A stretch of 64,000 bases of DNA from Parerythrobacter aestuarii (GCF_030140925.1 NZ_JARBWD010000002.1:186001-250000), one strand, 5' to 3'; positions 46,151 through 55,412 are shown, counted from the stretch's first letter. Notes: generated from the letters alone by a model not told the origin. Program-made: numbers and translations.

Positions 46151-47244
46151 TCTTCGGTCCGGATCAGGACTGTCTCGCCCACCAGCAGGAACAGGAAGAA
46201 CGGCGCCCAGGCGGCCAGGAAGGGCGGGTATCCGCCGAAGCTGCCCATGGCGAGCGCCGCATTGTCGACCACGAAATAGGCAAAGCCCAGCGCCATGCCG
46301 ATCACTGCGCGCACGAACAGCTGGCCCGAACGGGCGAGGCCGAAGGCGGCGACCGCGCCCAGCAGCGGCATCAGGAAGGCGCTGAGCGGCCCGGCGAGCT
46401 TGTGCCACCACTTGGCGCGCAGCTCGTCGGTGCGGCGACCGACCGCCTCATAGGCTTCGATGGCGGAGGAGAGTTCCCAAAACGGCTCGGTATCGGGATC
46501 GATCGATTCCAGTTCGATCTGGGCCGGGGACAGGCCTTCGCCTACGACCACGGTCGCCAGTTCGCTTGTGCTGGCCGTCCCGACTTCGAACTTCTGGGCA
46601 TCCTGCAGCTCCCAGCCGGGGCCGAGATAACGGGCGCTCGGTGCCCTGATCTGTTCCGAGATCGTCCCGCCCGGTGCGCGGGCATACCATGTCACCTGGC
46701 CCAGCTGCATCGCATCGCCGCTACCGCTGACGGTGCGGGCGGTGAGAATGTTGGTGCCGTCGGTGATATAGACATTGGCCCTGGTATCGGCGTCGGGTGG
46801 CACAGCGCCGTATTCGGTCGCTTCCCATGCCTTGAGCGTCGCGGTGGCGCGGGTCACGACGCGTTCATTGAAGACGAAGGTGACCGCCGAGACTACCAGT
46901 GCTGTCAGCAGCAGCGGTGCCAGCACCTGGTGCGCCGAGAGACCCGCTGCCTTCATGGCAATGACTTCGCTGTTCTGGTTCAGGGTGACGAGCGAGATAA
47001 TCGTCGCCAGCAGCACCGAGTAGGGCAGGAAGCGCATGACCAGCTGCGGCACCCGCAGGCTGACATAGGTCCACAGTTCGCCCTGGCCATTGCCTTCGAC
47101 GCTGAGGATCTCGCCGCTGGTGGAGAGCAGGTCGAGCATCATCAGCACCAGCACCAGCATCACCAGCACAGCGAAGATGCGGACCACGAACAGCTTGGCG
47201 AGGTAAAGCGTCAGCGTGCGCGAAGGGAAGAAGTCGAGATGCAT
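46147..47244 (-). CDS. lptG: LPS export ABC transporter permease LptG
   Basis: 365 residues. Hydrophobic helices at both ends (LYLAKLFVVRIFAVLVMLVLVL at the start; VIGMALGFAYFVVDNAALAMG near the end) flank a periplasmic beta-jellyroll (about 120-260). This is the LptF/LptG permease plan that moves LPS from the inner membrane with LptB. It follows lptF by 6 bases and overlaps the GNAT gene. Confidence 0.93.
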   Translation of the reverse strand: MHLDFFPSRTLTLYLAKLFVVRIFAVLVMLVLVLMMLDLLSTSGEILSVEGNGQGELWTYVSLRVPQLVMRFLPYSVLLATIISLVTLNQNSEVIAMKAAGLSAHQVLAPLLLTALVVSAVTFVFNERVVTRATATLKAWEATEYGAVPPDADTRANVYITDGTNILTARTVSGSGDAMQLGQVTWYARAPGGTISEQIRAPSARYLGPGWELQDAQKFEVGTASTSELATVVVGEGLSPAQIELESIDPDTEPFWELSSAIEAYEAVGRRTDELRAKWWHKLAGPLSAFLMPLLGAVAAFGLARSGQLFVRAVIGMALGFAYFVVDNAALAMGSFGGYPPFLAAWAPFFLFLLVGETVLIRTEE

Positions 47245-47250
47245 GTGGCG

Positions 47251-48498
47251 TTACTCGGCCGCCTCGGCAGCGACGGGTGAAGCAAAGTCGTCGGCCCGGT
47301 GGCGCTTGCGCTTGAACAGCTTGGCGATGCGCTTGCTGAGCTTGGCAAAGGCATTTTCCAGCGCGCCGATCGGCTGGCCGCCGGGCTTGAAGGCGATGGT
47401 GCGGTACATCCACAGGATCAGCGCGGCGAACAGGACGAAGGGCCCCCATAGCCCCAGGATCGGGTCGACCAGCCCCAGCGCGGCGACATCTTCAGCGTAC
47501 TGGTTCACCTTGTGGTAGCTCACCACCATCACGATGGAGACGAACACGCCCAAGGCACTGCTCGATCGCTTGGGCGGCACTGCCAGCGCCACCGCCAGCA
47601 GCGGCATCAGCCACATCATCACGACCTCTACCAATCGGAAGTTGAAACTCGCCTGGCTGGCGTCGCGCTTCTCCTCCGTCGTGTTGTCGCTCCAGCCGAT
47701 ACTGAGCAATTCGGGCAGGATATACTCGCGTTCGGCATCGCCGCGGGCGCGGAATTCCTCGATCCGCGGCAAGTCGATCGGCAGGTCGTGGCGCGTAAAG
47801 CTGAGCACGCGCGGGGTCTGCTTGTCGCCCCCGGTGTCCTGCACGATCGTGCCGTCGGTCAGGCGCAGGATGATGGTGTCGGGGCTGTCGGTCGTCGCGA
47901 GGAAAGCCCCCTCGCGCGCGCTGATGGAGAGGACCTGGCCCTTGTCGTTGGAGACCCGGGCAAAAATTCCCTTGAGCTGGCGCCCGTTGTCTTCGCTTTC
48001 CTCGATCCGCAACGCCATGCGATCGGCCAGCGTGGTAAATTCGCCAACCTTGATCGAGGCCCCCAGCGCGCCTGACCGCAGCTCGTACTCGAGCTGCTCG
48101 TAATAATAGCGGCTGACCGGCTGGACATAGAACACCAGCGCTACGTTGACCGCCACCAGCACTGCAGTGATGGCGTAGGGTACGCGCAGCAGGCGGCCAT
48201 AGCCCATGCCCACAGCATGCAACACGTCGAGTTCGCTGGTGGTCGCCAGCTTGCGGAAGGCAAACAGGATTCCCAGCAGCAGCCCGAGCGGGATGGCGAG
48301 GCTGGCATACTCCGGGATCAGCGCGCCCAGCATCTTGAACACGACCGCCACCGGCCCGCCTTCAACAGCAACGAAATCGAACAACCGCAGCATCTTGTCG
48401 AGCAGCAGCAGTGAAGCGGCCAGCACGAACACCGCCATCATCGGCACTACGGTAAGCCGAAGGATGTAGCGGTCGATCGAAGGAAGGAATTTGAACAC
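47251..48498 (-). CDS. lptF: LPS export ABC transporter permease LptF
   Basis: 415 residues. It begins with GTG at FKFLPSIDRYILRLTVVPMMAVFVLAASLLLL, and the cytoplasmic N-terminus leads into three helices, a periplasmic domain and three more helices (MWLMPLLAVALAVPPKRSSSALGV). It partners LptG in the LptBFG exporter. A basic, Lys/Arg-rich C-terminal tail (KRIAKLFKRKRHR) is longer than usual. It is first of the lptF-lptG-GNAT run. Confidence 0.93.
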   Translation of the reverse strand: MFKFLPSIDRYILRLTVVPMMAVFVLAASLLLLDKMLRLFDFVAVEGGPVAVVFKMLGALIPEYASLAIPLGLLLGILFAFRKLATTSELDVLHAVGMGYGRLLRVPYAITAVLVAVNVALVFYVQPVSRYYYEQLEYELRSGALGASIKVGEFTTLADRMALRIEESEDNGRQLKGIFARVSNDKGQVLSISAREGAFLATTDSPDTIILRLTDGTIVQDTGGDKQTPRVLSFTRHDLPIDLPRIEEFRARGDAEREYILPELLSIGWSDNTTEEKRDASQASFNFRLVEVVMMWLMPLLAVALAVPPKRSSSALGVFVSIVMVVSYHKVNQYAEDVAALGLVDPILGLWGPFVLFAALILWMYRTIAFKPGGQPIGALENAFAKLSKRIAKLFKRKRHRADDFASPVAAEAAE

Positions 48499-48592
48499 GT
48501 GTGCGGTTCTGCTCGCGGATCAGGTGGCTGCCCTAGCAGCCTCTAGCGACAAAAACCGCCGAGGTCATGCCCCCACGTGGGACTTGTGGAGC

Positions 48593-48931
48593 TTATGCCT
48601 TCTCCAGAGTGCATTGCAGCGGGTGCTGGTTCTGGCGAGCGAAGTCCATCACCTGGTTCACCTTGGTCTCGGCCACCTCGTAAGGGAAGATGCCGCACAC
48701 GCCGACGCCCTTCTGGTGGACATGCAGCATTACCTGCGTGGCCTGGTCGAGGTCCATCTTGAAGAAACGCTTGAGCACCATCACCACGAATTCCATCGGG
48801 GTGTAGTCGTCATTGAGCATCAGCACCTTGTACTGGCTCGGCTTCTTGGGCTTGGCCCTGGTCTTGGTGGCGATACCGACTTCCGCGTCGCCGTCGCTGT
48901 CACCGCCTTGTGCGTCATCGTCCCCGGCCAT
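48593..48931 (-). CDS. clpS: ATP-dependent Clp protease adapter ClpS
   Basis: 112 residues from the ATG giving [11 protein letters not shown]; the frame stays open to other ATGs at 48982 and 49015, which would lengthen only the disordered N-terminus. The ClpS fold follows: [22 protein letters not shown] (the substrate pocket DDYTPMEF), [23 protein letters not shown] and the C-terminal [11 protein letters not shown]. It delivers N-end-rule substrates to ClpAP. It stands alone, with clpA not in the window. Confidence 0.9.
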   Translation of the reverse strand: MAGDDDAQGGDSDGDAEVGIATKTRAKPKKPSQYKVLMLNDDYTPMEFVVMVLKRFFKMDLDQATQVMLHVHQKGVGVCGIFPYEVAETKVNQVMDFARQNQHPLQCTLEKA

Positions 48932-49086
48932 CCGAAGGACGAGGGGAAACGGTATGGAATGAAGGTCGGTGCTATCAATCATCGGGTCTGCAATATCGTA
49001 TCGCTTGGCTGGCATGCAAGATGGACATTTCGCCTTACCGAAAACTGATGGTTACCGGCGAGGCAAGTTGACCGGAGGAAAAGCAA

Positions 49087-49119
49087 AAGGGCTGGACAGC
49101 GCGAAGCTATCCAGCCCTT
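49087..49119. terminator. Bidirectional terminator between phasin and clpS
   Basis: AAGGGCTGGA and TCCAGCCCTT form a perfect 10-bp stem over a 13-base loop. It lies downstream of the phasin gene on the minus strand and upstream of clpS, so it can end the phasin transcript. Confidence 0.65.
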
Positions 49120-49180
49120 CCAGTATCCAGCCGGGTGGGAGAGGAGAGGTTACCCGGCCTTCAAGCTGTTTCGTCAGCGC

Positions 49181-49942
49181 TTAGGCAGCCTTCGAGAACT
49201 TCTCGGCAGCTTCGCTGTAACGGCTCGAAATCGGAGCGAACGCTTCGTTGGCGAGCTTCAGCCATGCTTCGGTGCTCTTCGAGCTGTAAGCGACGGCAGC
49301 GTCGAAGTTGCGGCGAGCGAAGTCGCCCTGCAGCTTCACGAACTCGGTCGGCGACTTGACGGCAGCAACTGCCTTCATGTCTTCGCGAGCCTGCTCGGCA
49401 GCCTTCTTGGTGTCTTCGAAACCTTCGCGAGCCATGCTCTGCATGCCCGAAGCGAGAACCTTGCCCGAAGCGACGACGGCTTCGAGGTTGGCCTTGTTGA
49501 ACTCGACATAGTCACCAGCCAGTTCGGTGCCCTTGGTGTAGGCGCCCTTGAGGCGGGTCTGCGCGTCGGCAGCGAAAGTCTTGGCGGCTTCGGTGATCTT
49601 GGTGGTGTCGGTAGCCATGATGGTGTCCTTCAGCTTGGAAACGGTGGTCATCGGCGCAGCCTTCTTGGCAGCGACAGTCTTTTTGGGTGCGGCCGCCTTC
49701 TTGGCGGGGACCTTCTTGGCCACCGGCTTGCGGGTCGCGGTCTTCTTGGCTGCCGGCTTCCTGGCAGCAACCTTCTTGGCCGGAGCCTTCTTCGCCGGGG
49801 CCTTCTTGGCAGGCTTGGCGGCAGGCTTCGGTGCAGCCTCGACAGCCTTCTCGGCGTTCGGGGCGTCTACTTTCTTGGCAGCTGCTTCGGCATAGGCCTT
49901 CTCGGCAGCGGCATCGATCTTGCTCGTGGCGTTGTCGGCCAT
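49181..49942 (-). CDS. phaP: Phasin with a histone-H1-like Ala/Lys/Pro-rich N-terminal arm
   Basis: 253 residues. The first 100 or so are a low-complexity run of KKAPAKKxxAA-type units (AKKAPAKKAPAKKVAARKPA), followed by a helical phasin domain (about 105-250) with QTRLKGAYTKGTELAGDYVEFNKANLEAVVASGK and the C-terminal AEKFSKAA. Phasins coat PHA granules. The basic arm resembles those of PhaF-type proteins that bind DNA and help partition granules. It is divergent-adjacent to phaC with palindromic operators before the start. Confidence 0.9.
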   Translation of the reverse strand: MADNATSKIDAAAEKAYAEAAAKKVDAPNAEKAVEAAPKPAAKPAKKAPAKKAPAKKVAARKPAAKKTATRKPVAKKVPAKKAAAPKKTVAAKKAAPMTTVSKLKDTIMATDTTKITEAAKTFAADAQTRLKGAYTKGTELAGDYVEFNKANLEAVVASGKVLASGMQSMAREGFEDTKKAAEQAREDMKAVAAVKSPTEFVKLQGDFARRNFDAAVAYSSKSTEAWLKLANEAFAPISSRYSEAAEKFSKAA

Positions 49943-49974
49943 GGGAGTATCCTTACTTCATTTGCAGCTTCATG

Positions 49975-50035
49975 TTGCACTGCACAAAATAGGCATTGCA
50001 GCTGCGAAGTCAAGGATTTTTTGTGCAGTGCACAA
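49975..50035. promoter_or_regulatory. Paired palindromic operators upstream of the phasin gene (PhaR-like)
   Basis: TTGCACTGCACAA (49975-49987) and the perfect palindrome TTGTGCAGTGCACAA (50021-50035) face each other about 47 bp apart, extended by A and T runs. TGCA-rich sites of this kind are bound by the PHA regulator PhaR in alphaproteobacteria. Placement suggests repression of the phasin gene; binding is not shown. Confidence 0.55.
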
Positions 50036-50075
50036 TAAACTGGGAAAATCAATAAATCCAGATGATTATGTGCCT

Positions 50076-51941
50076 CTAGCGGCTCATGACATAGCGGCCG
50101 GGTGCATCTTCGATGACGTTATCGGACTTGCTCGCGCCGGGTTTGCGCTTGCCTGCGGCCTTCACCGTGGCGCTATCCTGTTGACGAATCCATTCGATCC
50201 AGTCCGGCCACCAGCTGCCCGGGTGTTCGACGGCATCCTCGCGGAACTGCTCAAGGCTGTCGAGCTCCGGATCCTCGTTGATCCAGTACTGGTACTTCCC
50301 GCTGCCCGGTGGGTTCACCACCCCGGCGATATGCCCACTGCCTGCCAGCACAAAGCGGATCGGTCCGGTGAAATGATCGCGAATCTTCCACACGCTCTCG
50401 GCCGGGGCAATATGGTCTTCCTTGCCGGCCTGGACATAGGTCGGGACGGAAACCTGCCTCAGGTCGATCGGCGTGCCATCGGCGCTCAGCGAATCCGGCT
50501 CGACCAGCCGGTTGTCGCGATAAAGCTGCTCCAGGTAATCCTTGTGCCATTTGGCGGGTAGGTTGGTGACGTCACCGTTCCAGTGCAGCAGGTCGAAGGC
50601 GGGATAGTCTTCGCCCAGCAAGTAGTTGTTGACGACATAGTTCCAGATCAGGTCGGTGCCGCGCAGCAGGTTGAAGGTTGCCGCCATGTAGCGCCCGTCG
50701 AGGTAGCCTTCGCCCGACAGCGCTTCGATCGCCATCATCTGGTTGTCGTCGATGAAATGCAGCAGCTCGCCGGCCTTGGTGAAATCGACCTGCGCGGTGA
50801 AGAAAGTGGTGCTCGCCACTTTGTCTTGCTCCCCGCGCCGGGCGAGGATCGCCAGGGTCGCGGCGAGGGTCGTGCCGGCGACGCAATAGCCGATAGTGTG
50901 GACACTCGGCACGTCCAACCGCGCGCGGATCGTATCGATCGCATCCATCTGCGCGCGGATGTAATCGTCCCACACCACGTCCTTCATCGAAGCGTCGGCC
51001 GATTTCCAGCTGACGACGAAAACCGTCAGCCCCTGTTCCACCGCCCAGCGGATGAAGCTCTTCTTGGGATTGAGGTCGAGGATATAGAAGCGATTGATCC
51101 ACGGCGGGAAGATGACCAGCGGCGTTTGCAGCACCTCATCGGTCGAGGGCGAGTACTGGATCAGCTGGTAGAGCGGGGTCTCGTGCACCACCTTGCCCGG
51201 GGTCACAGCTATGTTTTCGCCAAGCTTGAAAGCATCGGGATCGGTGTGGGTCAGCTGCCCGCGCCGCATGTCGTCCAGCATGTGTTGCATGCCGCGAACG
51301 AGGTTTTCGCCCTTGGTCTCCAGGGTCCGTTCCAGCACCACCGGGTTGGTTGCGGCGAAGTTCGACGGGCTGAGCGCGTCGATCACGGCTTTCACGGCAA
51401 AGCGCAGCTGCTCTTTCTTTTCCTTGTCGACGCCATCGACCTTGTCGACCATGCCTTCGAGCTGTTCCGCCATAAGCAAGTAGGTCTGATGGATCAGTGC
51501 GAAGACGGGGTTGTTGCTCCAGCGCTCGTCGCGGAAGCGCTTGTCCTTGCGCGGCAGCTCGGGCGCGCTTTCGGAGTTGTCGCCGAACTGGCCCCCGAAC
51601 TGGCCGAGCACGCCCTTCCACATCTGCATGGTGTCGCCCCAGAATGCCTTCTGTGCCTCCATGTCGACCAGCGGCATGCGTTTGTGAAAGCTGTCGAGAT
51701 AGGCCATCCAGCGCGTCGGGTCGGGCATTTCCTTGGAGAGCTTGGCCGCCTGCTCGGCCTGGAATGACAACCACATCGTCTGCAGCTTGCCGGCGTTCTT
51801 GGCCCATTGTCCGGCTTCGCCAAGATCCGGCAACTTGGGGACCGCACCGGGCATCATCTGCCCGAAAATCGAGCGGGCGGCTTCATCCTGCAGGTCGAAC
51901 AGCCTCGAAAAGGCAGCTTGGGGGTCGGTCTTGTCGCTCAT
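50076..51941 (-). CDS. phaC: Class I poly(3-hydroxyalkanoate) synthase
   Basis: 621 residues, polymerises hydroxyacyl-CoA. I start at the ATG with AGGAG five bases upstream (MSDKTDPQAAFSRLFDLQDE). The alpha/beta-hydrolase core has the lipase-box variant GYCVAGTT, with the catalytic Cys near residue 353, plus the later catalytic Asp and His blocks (GKEDHIAPAESVWKI and LAGSGHIAGVVNPPG). The C-terminus is long and basic. With the nearby phasin it indicates PHA storage. No phaA or phaB lies in the window. Confidence 0.95.
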   Translation of the reverse strand: MSDKTDPQAAFSRLFDLQDEAARSIFGQMMPGAVPKLPDLGEAGQWAKNAGKLQTMWLSFQAEQAAKLSKEMPDPTRWMAYLDSFHKRMPLVDMEAQKAFWGDTMQMWKGVLGQFGGQFGDNSESAPELPRKDKRFRDERWSNNPVFALIHQTYLLMAEQLEGMVDKVDGVDKEKKEQLRFAVKAVIDALSPSNFAATNPVVLERTLETKGENLVRGMQHMLDDMRRGQLTHTDPDAFKLGENIAVTPGKVVHETPLYQLIQYSPSTDEVLQTPLVIFPPWINRFYILDLNPKKSFIRWAVEQGLTVFVVSWKSADASMKDVVWDDYIRAQMDAIDTIRARLDVPSVHTIGYCVAGTTLAATLAILARRGEQDKVASTTFFTAQVDFTKAGELLHFIDDNQMMAIEALSGEGYLDGRYMAATFNLLRGTDLIWNYVVNNYLLGEDYPAFDLLHWNGDVTNLPAKWHKDYLEQLYRDNRLVEPDSLSADGTPIDLRQVSVPTYVQAGKEDHIAPAESVWKIRDHFTGPIRFVLAGSGHIAGVVNPPGSGKYQYWINEDPELDSLEQFREDAVEHPGSWWPDWIEWIRQQDSATVKAAGKRKPGASKSDNVIEDAPGRYVMSR

Positions 51942-52101
51942 GCGGGTCTCCTGAAGCATAAAGTTTGCGCGCTTGCGACAGCCTCTGCAAGCCTGTCTTT
52001 GGTCGGCCCTCGAATGCATTCGATTGCACCGCCTGCAGCTTTGCTTCACTAGGGCAGGGGTGCAGGATAGGCCTGCAGGAACACTATAGACCGAAGGCGA
52101 T

Positions 52102-53292
52102 ATGGATACCGATTTCTACCGCATGAAGCGCTTGCCACCCTATGTCATTGCTGAAGTCAATGCGATGCGGCACGCGGCACGTTCGGCGGGCGAAGATATT
52201 ATCGACCTTGGCATGGGCAACCCTGATCGCCCTCCGCCGCAGCATGTCATCGACAAGCTGTGCGAAGTGGCGATGAAGCCCGATGCGCATGGCTATTCGC
52301 AATCCAAGGGCATTCCGGGCCTGCGCAAGGCTCAGGCGAACTACTATGCTCGCCGTTTCGGGGTCGAATTGGACCCGGAGCGAGAAGTGGTCGTGACCAT
52401 GGGCTCCAAGGAAGGTCTGGCCAGCCTTGCCACTGCGATCACTGCGCCGGGCGACGTGGTGCTGGCGCCGAACCCCAGCTACCCGATCCACACTTTCGGC
52501 TTCATTATCGCCGGGGCGACGATCCGCAGCGTACCCACGACGCCAGACGAGAACTATTTCCGCAGCCTGGAAAAGGCGATGGCTTTCACCGTGCCGCGCC
52601 CCAGCGTGCTGGTGGTCAACTATCCTTCCAACCCCACCGCCGAAGTGGTCGATCTCGCCTTCTACGAACGGCTGGTGGCGTGGGCGAAGGAGAACAGCGT
52701 CTGGCTGCTGTCGGACCTCGCCTATTCGGAGCTATGGTACGACGGCAAGCCGACGCCGTCGATCATGCAGGTCAAAGGGGCCAAGGATGTCGCAGTGGAG
52801 TTTACCTCCATGTCGAAGACCTACAGCATGGCCGGCTGGCGGATGGGTTTTGCGGTTGGCAACCAGCAGCTGATTGCGGCGATGACCCGGGTGAAGAGCT
52901 ATCTCGACTACGGTGCCTTTACGCCGATCCAGGCCGCGGCCTGTGCTGCGCTCAACGGGCCGCAGGACGTGGTGGAGGAGAACCGGCTGATCTATCACAA
53001 GCGACGCGACGTGATGGTGGAAGCCTTCGGTCGGGCGGGCTGGGACATCCCGCCGCCGCCGGCCAGCATGTTCGCCTGGGCGCCCTTGCCGCCAGCGCTG
53101 ATGGCGATGGGTAGCCTCGAGTTCTCCAAAGAACTGCTCACCGAAGCCAAAGTCGCTGTCGCGCCGGGTGTGGGCTACGGCGAAGAAGGTGAAGGTTTCG
53201 TGCGAATTGCGATGGTAGAGAACGAGCAACGACTGCGGCAGGCCGCGCGCAACATCAAACGTTATCTCGCCAGCAAGGGTGTAAACACCTGA
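52102..53292 (+). CDS. AlaC-like class I aminotransferase (glutamate-pyruvate type)
   Basis: 396 residues, PLP enzyme. The N-terminus (MDTDFYRMKRLPPYVIAEVNAMRHAA) and IIDLGMGNPD are typical of the AlaC/LL-DAP branch. The PLP lysine is in EFTSMSKTYSMAGWRMG (SMSKTY motif), with Asn and Tyr ligands in YPSNPTAE and SDLAYSELWYDG. It converts glutamate and pyruvate to alanine and 2-oxoglutarate in relatives; specificity is not proven here. It is divergent from phaC. Confidence 0.88.
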   Translation: MDTDFYRMKRLPPYVIAEVNAMRHAARSAGEDIIDLGMGNPDRPPPQHVIDKLCEVAMKPDAHGYSQSKGIPGLRKAQANYYARRFGVELDPEREVVVTMGSKEGLASLATAITAPGDVVLAPNPSYPIHTFGFIIAGATIRSVPTTPDENYFRSLEKAMAFTVPRPSVLVVNYPSNPTAEVVDLAFYERLVAWAKENSVWLLSDLAYSELWYDGKPTPSIMQVKGAKDVAVEFTSMSKTYSMAGWRMGFAVGNQQLIAAMTRVKSYLDYGAFTPIQAAACAALNGPQDVVEENRLIYHKRRDVMVEAFGRAGWDIPPPPASMFAWAPLPPALMAMGSLEFSKELLTEAKVAVAPGVGYGEEGEGFVRIAMVENEQRLRQAARNIKRYLASKGVNT

Positions 53293-53404
53293 GACTGCGA
53301 GCGGAGCGGATTGTTCGCATCCGGATCGGCCCCAATTGCGGCCGATTCGTTTGCTGATTCGATTCATTTCGCCTAACATTTGCGCAGAGCTAGGAGTGTA
53401 AGTG

Positions 53405-53977
53405 ATGGGGGCGCCCCAGTTCGGTACCCTGACGGACCGACAAAAAGATGTTCTTGTGCGAATTGATCGGCGCATGCCGATCAAGCAGATCGCTGGCGAG
53501 CTGGATGTATCGGAAAGCCGGATAAACCAGCATATCCGGGCACTTAAAGATGCCTACAGTGTCGAGAACCTGAAGGATCTGGTCGATTCCTACAGGGCTG
53601 AAGTGTCGGATTCAGGCGAATCTGCACCCTACAGGAAACCTGCATCGACAAAATCTGAAGTCCCGCCCCGACCGGAAATGAACGAACCAGAAGACCGGGT
53701 CGCACCCGGGGAATTCGTTCTTTCTGATGTGGCGCCACTTGCGATCGAGGCGCCATGGACAGTCAGACACGAACCCCGGGTCGTCCCCGGGGTGCTCGAC
53801 GGCGATCATGCTGTCCTCTATCGCCTTGCCGTCATCATCGGGCTGGCTCTTGCGTTTATCGTCTTGGTCATACTGGTGGTGACGGCGGCACTCTCCGTGA
53901 GTGAGGCGTCAGGCGGCAAACAGTACGGACCCCGTGACCAGACTGTGCAGACGGAGACGAGCGAACCGACTGCCTGA
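53405..53977 (+). CDS. Membrane-tethered LuxR-type helix-turn-helix protein
   Basis: 190 residues. A GerE/LuxR HTH occupies residues 5-60 (GTLTDRQKDVLVRIDRRMPIKQIAGELDVSESRINQHI). A Pro/Glu-rich linker and one membrane helix (about 141-167, LAVIIGLALAFIVLVILVV) follow, with a short periplasmic tail. There is no receiver or autoinducer domain. It starts at the ATG with AGGAG 8 bases upstream and leads a four-gene run ending in a RadC-like protein. Its target and signal are unknown. Confidence 0.75.
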   Translation: MGAPQFGTLTDRQKDVLVRIDRRMPIKQIAGELDVSESRINQHIRALKDAYSVENLKDLVDSYRAEVSDSGESAPYRKPASTKSEVPPRPEMNEPEDRVAPGEFVLSDVAPLAIEAPWTVRHEPRVVPGVLDGDHAVLYRLAVIIGLALAFIVLVILVVTAALSVSEASGGKQYGPRDQTVQTETSEPTA

Positions 53978-53993
53978 TCGGAGTTCTACCATC

Positions 53994-54344
53994 ATGACGG
54001 CACGTATTGTCGAAGACGCTCGGCTTATCCGCAAGCACATCCGCGAAGCCGAAGCTGTGACCGATGAAGCAATGATTGCGTGTTCGAAGCTCAAGCAGGT
54101 CATCCTTACGGCACGCCAGAATCCCGACGTCGGCGTCGATGCCTGTCAGAAAGCAATGCTGCGCCTGATGCAGGCCGAACAGCAGGCCCTGGCAATGTCG
54201 ACCAACCTCCTGCGCGTGCACGAAGAGCTGAGCAAGGCCGGCCGTGTCTACATGGCACCGGAAGGCGATGACGAGATCACTTACATCTCGCCGAGCGCAA
54301 TCGAACCTTCTGCGGCTATCGACGCTGACAAGGCTATCGCCTGA
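53994..54344 (+). CDS. Hypothetical helical protein (unknown)
   Basis: 116 residues, predicted to be mostly helical (ARLIRKHIREAEAVTDEAMIACSKLKQVILTAR and ACQKAMLRLMQAEQQALAMSTNLLRVHEELSKAG), with an acidic C-terminal tail. No family is recognised. It has a GGAG ribosome site. It lies between the membrane-HTH gene (16-base gap) and a membrane-protein gene, so it is probably part of that operon. Confidence 0.62.
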   Translation: MTARIVEDARLIRKHIREAEAVTDEAMIACSKLKQVILTARQNPDVGVDACQKAMLRLMQAEQQALAMSTNLLRVHEELSKAGRVYMAPEGDDEITYISPSAIEPSAAIDADKAIA

Positions 54345-54366
54345 TAGGCTATGAGTTGACCTCGCC

Positions 54367-54864
54367 ATGATGCAACTCCTCCTCGAAAACCGGGCAGGCA
54401 TGCAGAAGATCTGCGTGCTGCTGGTTTTCCTATGGGCGATGTGGCGAGGGGGCGGGCCCGAGCGTGCCTCGGGCGCAGTCCTGTTGGGCATGGTTGCCGT
54501 TCACATGGCGTTTCGCGACGTGTTCGGCTTCGAATCGGTCTATCTGACGCTGGATCCGGTCAATTTTCTCATCGACACGCTTGGCTTGGTGGCATTCGTC
54601 TTGATTGCCCTCAAGGCGAACCGCTTTTATCCCATGGTTCTCGCCGCCGCCCAGCTGGTCTCGTTCATGGGCCATTTCGTGCGTATCATGGTGGAGCCGG
54701 TATCCAGCCTTGCGTATTACCTGCTGACCGCGATGCCATTCTGGTTCCAGATCTTCATCCTCGCTGGCGGCATGGCCCGGCATGTCTACCGCAATGCATC
54801 CATGGGCAGTTACCGCGACTGGCGCTTGATCGCTCCGCAGCTGCCGCGTTCGAGCTTTGGCTGA
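54367..54864 (+). CDS. Hypothetical multi-pass membrane protein
   Basis: 165 residues with about four hydrophobic helices (ICVLLVFLWAMW, AVLLGMVAVHMAF, FLIDTLGLVAFVLIALKAN and the YLLTAMPFWFQIFILAGG block). No motif or family is recognised. Its stop overlaps the ATG of the RadC-like gene by one base (TGATG), so the two are coupled. Confidence 0.62.
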   Translation: MMQLLLENRAGMQKICVLLVFLWAMWRGGGPERASGAVLLGMVAVHMAFRDVFGFESVYLTLDPVNFLIDTLGLVAFVLIALKANRFYPMVLAAAQLVSFMGHFVRIMVEPVSSLAYYLLTAMPFWFQIFILAGGMARHVYRNASMGSYRDWRLIAPQLPRSSFG

Positions 54865-55319
54865 TGGGTGTGCACGCTGAAATCGCGGCGGCGCAAGACG
54901 GCGGTGCAGCCTGCAGGGCCCTTGCCGGCGGGATGCCGGAAGCGGTCGCAGATCCGCACTTCCTCGCCTATTTGCATAGCCGCTTTGCCTTGGCGGCTGA
55001 GGAGCGCCTGCATGTCGTCTATTGTGACGGGCAGCAGCGATACCTGCATGACGAAACGCTCACCATCGGCGGGGAAAATTCGCTGGTCCTGCGGGCTCGC
55101 CCGTTGGTCCATCGCGCGCTGATGATAGGGGCCGAGACCCTGATCCTCGCGCACAATCACTTGTCCGGGCAATGCCAGCCGAGCGTGCAAGACATTCGTG
55201 CCACCCATCGTCTGCAGAAACTGGGGGCGGCGCTGGAGCTGCGACTGATCGATCACATGATCTTCACCCGCGATCGCTTCTTCAGCATGGCTGCTGCGGG
55301 CATGCTTTCGGAACATTGA
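54864..55319 (+). CDS. RadC-like JAB (JAMM) domain protein
   Basis: 151 residues. The JAMM-type motif is in ILAHNHLSGQCQPSVQD, with His97, His99 and Asp110; the usual Pro after the second His is replaced by Leu. The N-terminus lacks the helix-hairpin-helix domain of full RadC. RadC-like proteins are metal-dependent and of unclear function, often accompanying mobile or defence genes. It is the last gene of the four-gene run. Confidence 0.78.
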   Translation: MGVHAEIAAAQDGGAACRALAGGMPEAVADPHFLAYLHSRFALAAEERLHVVYCDGQQRYLHDETLTIGGENSLVLRARPLVHRALMIGAETLILAHNHLSGQCQPSVQDIRATHRLQKLGAALELRLIDHMIFTRDRFFSMAAAGMLSEH

Positions 55320-55412
55320 TCCGCAGGGGCCTTCCCGGTCTTCGGTCCGGGCTGGACACGGCACGGTTCATCGGCAACTCTCCTGCGCAAACGGAATCAG
55401 GAGACAGCCGCA

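Noticed and set aside
51942..52101. TGC-rich sequence between phaC and the AlaC-like gene as another PHA regulator site
   Set aside because: Contains scattered TGCA and CTGC but no palindrome resembling the phasin operators, so binding cannot be argued.
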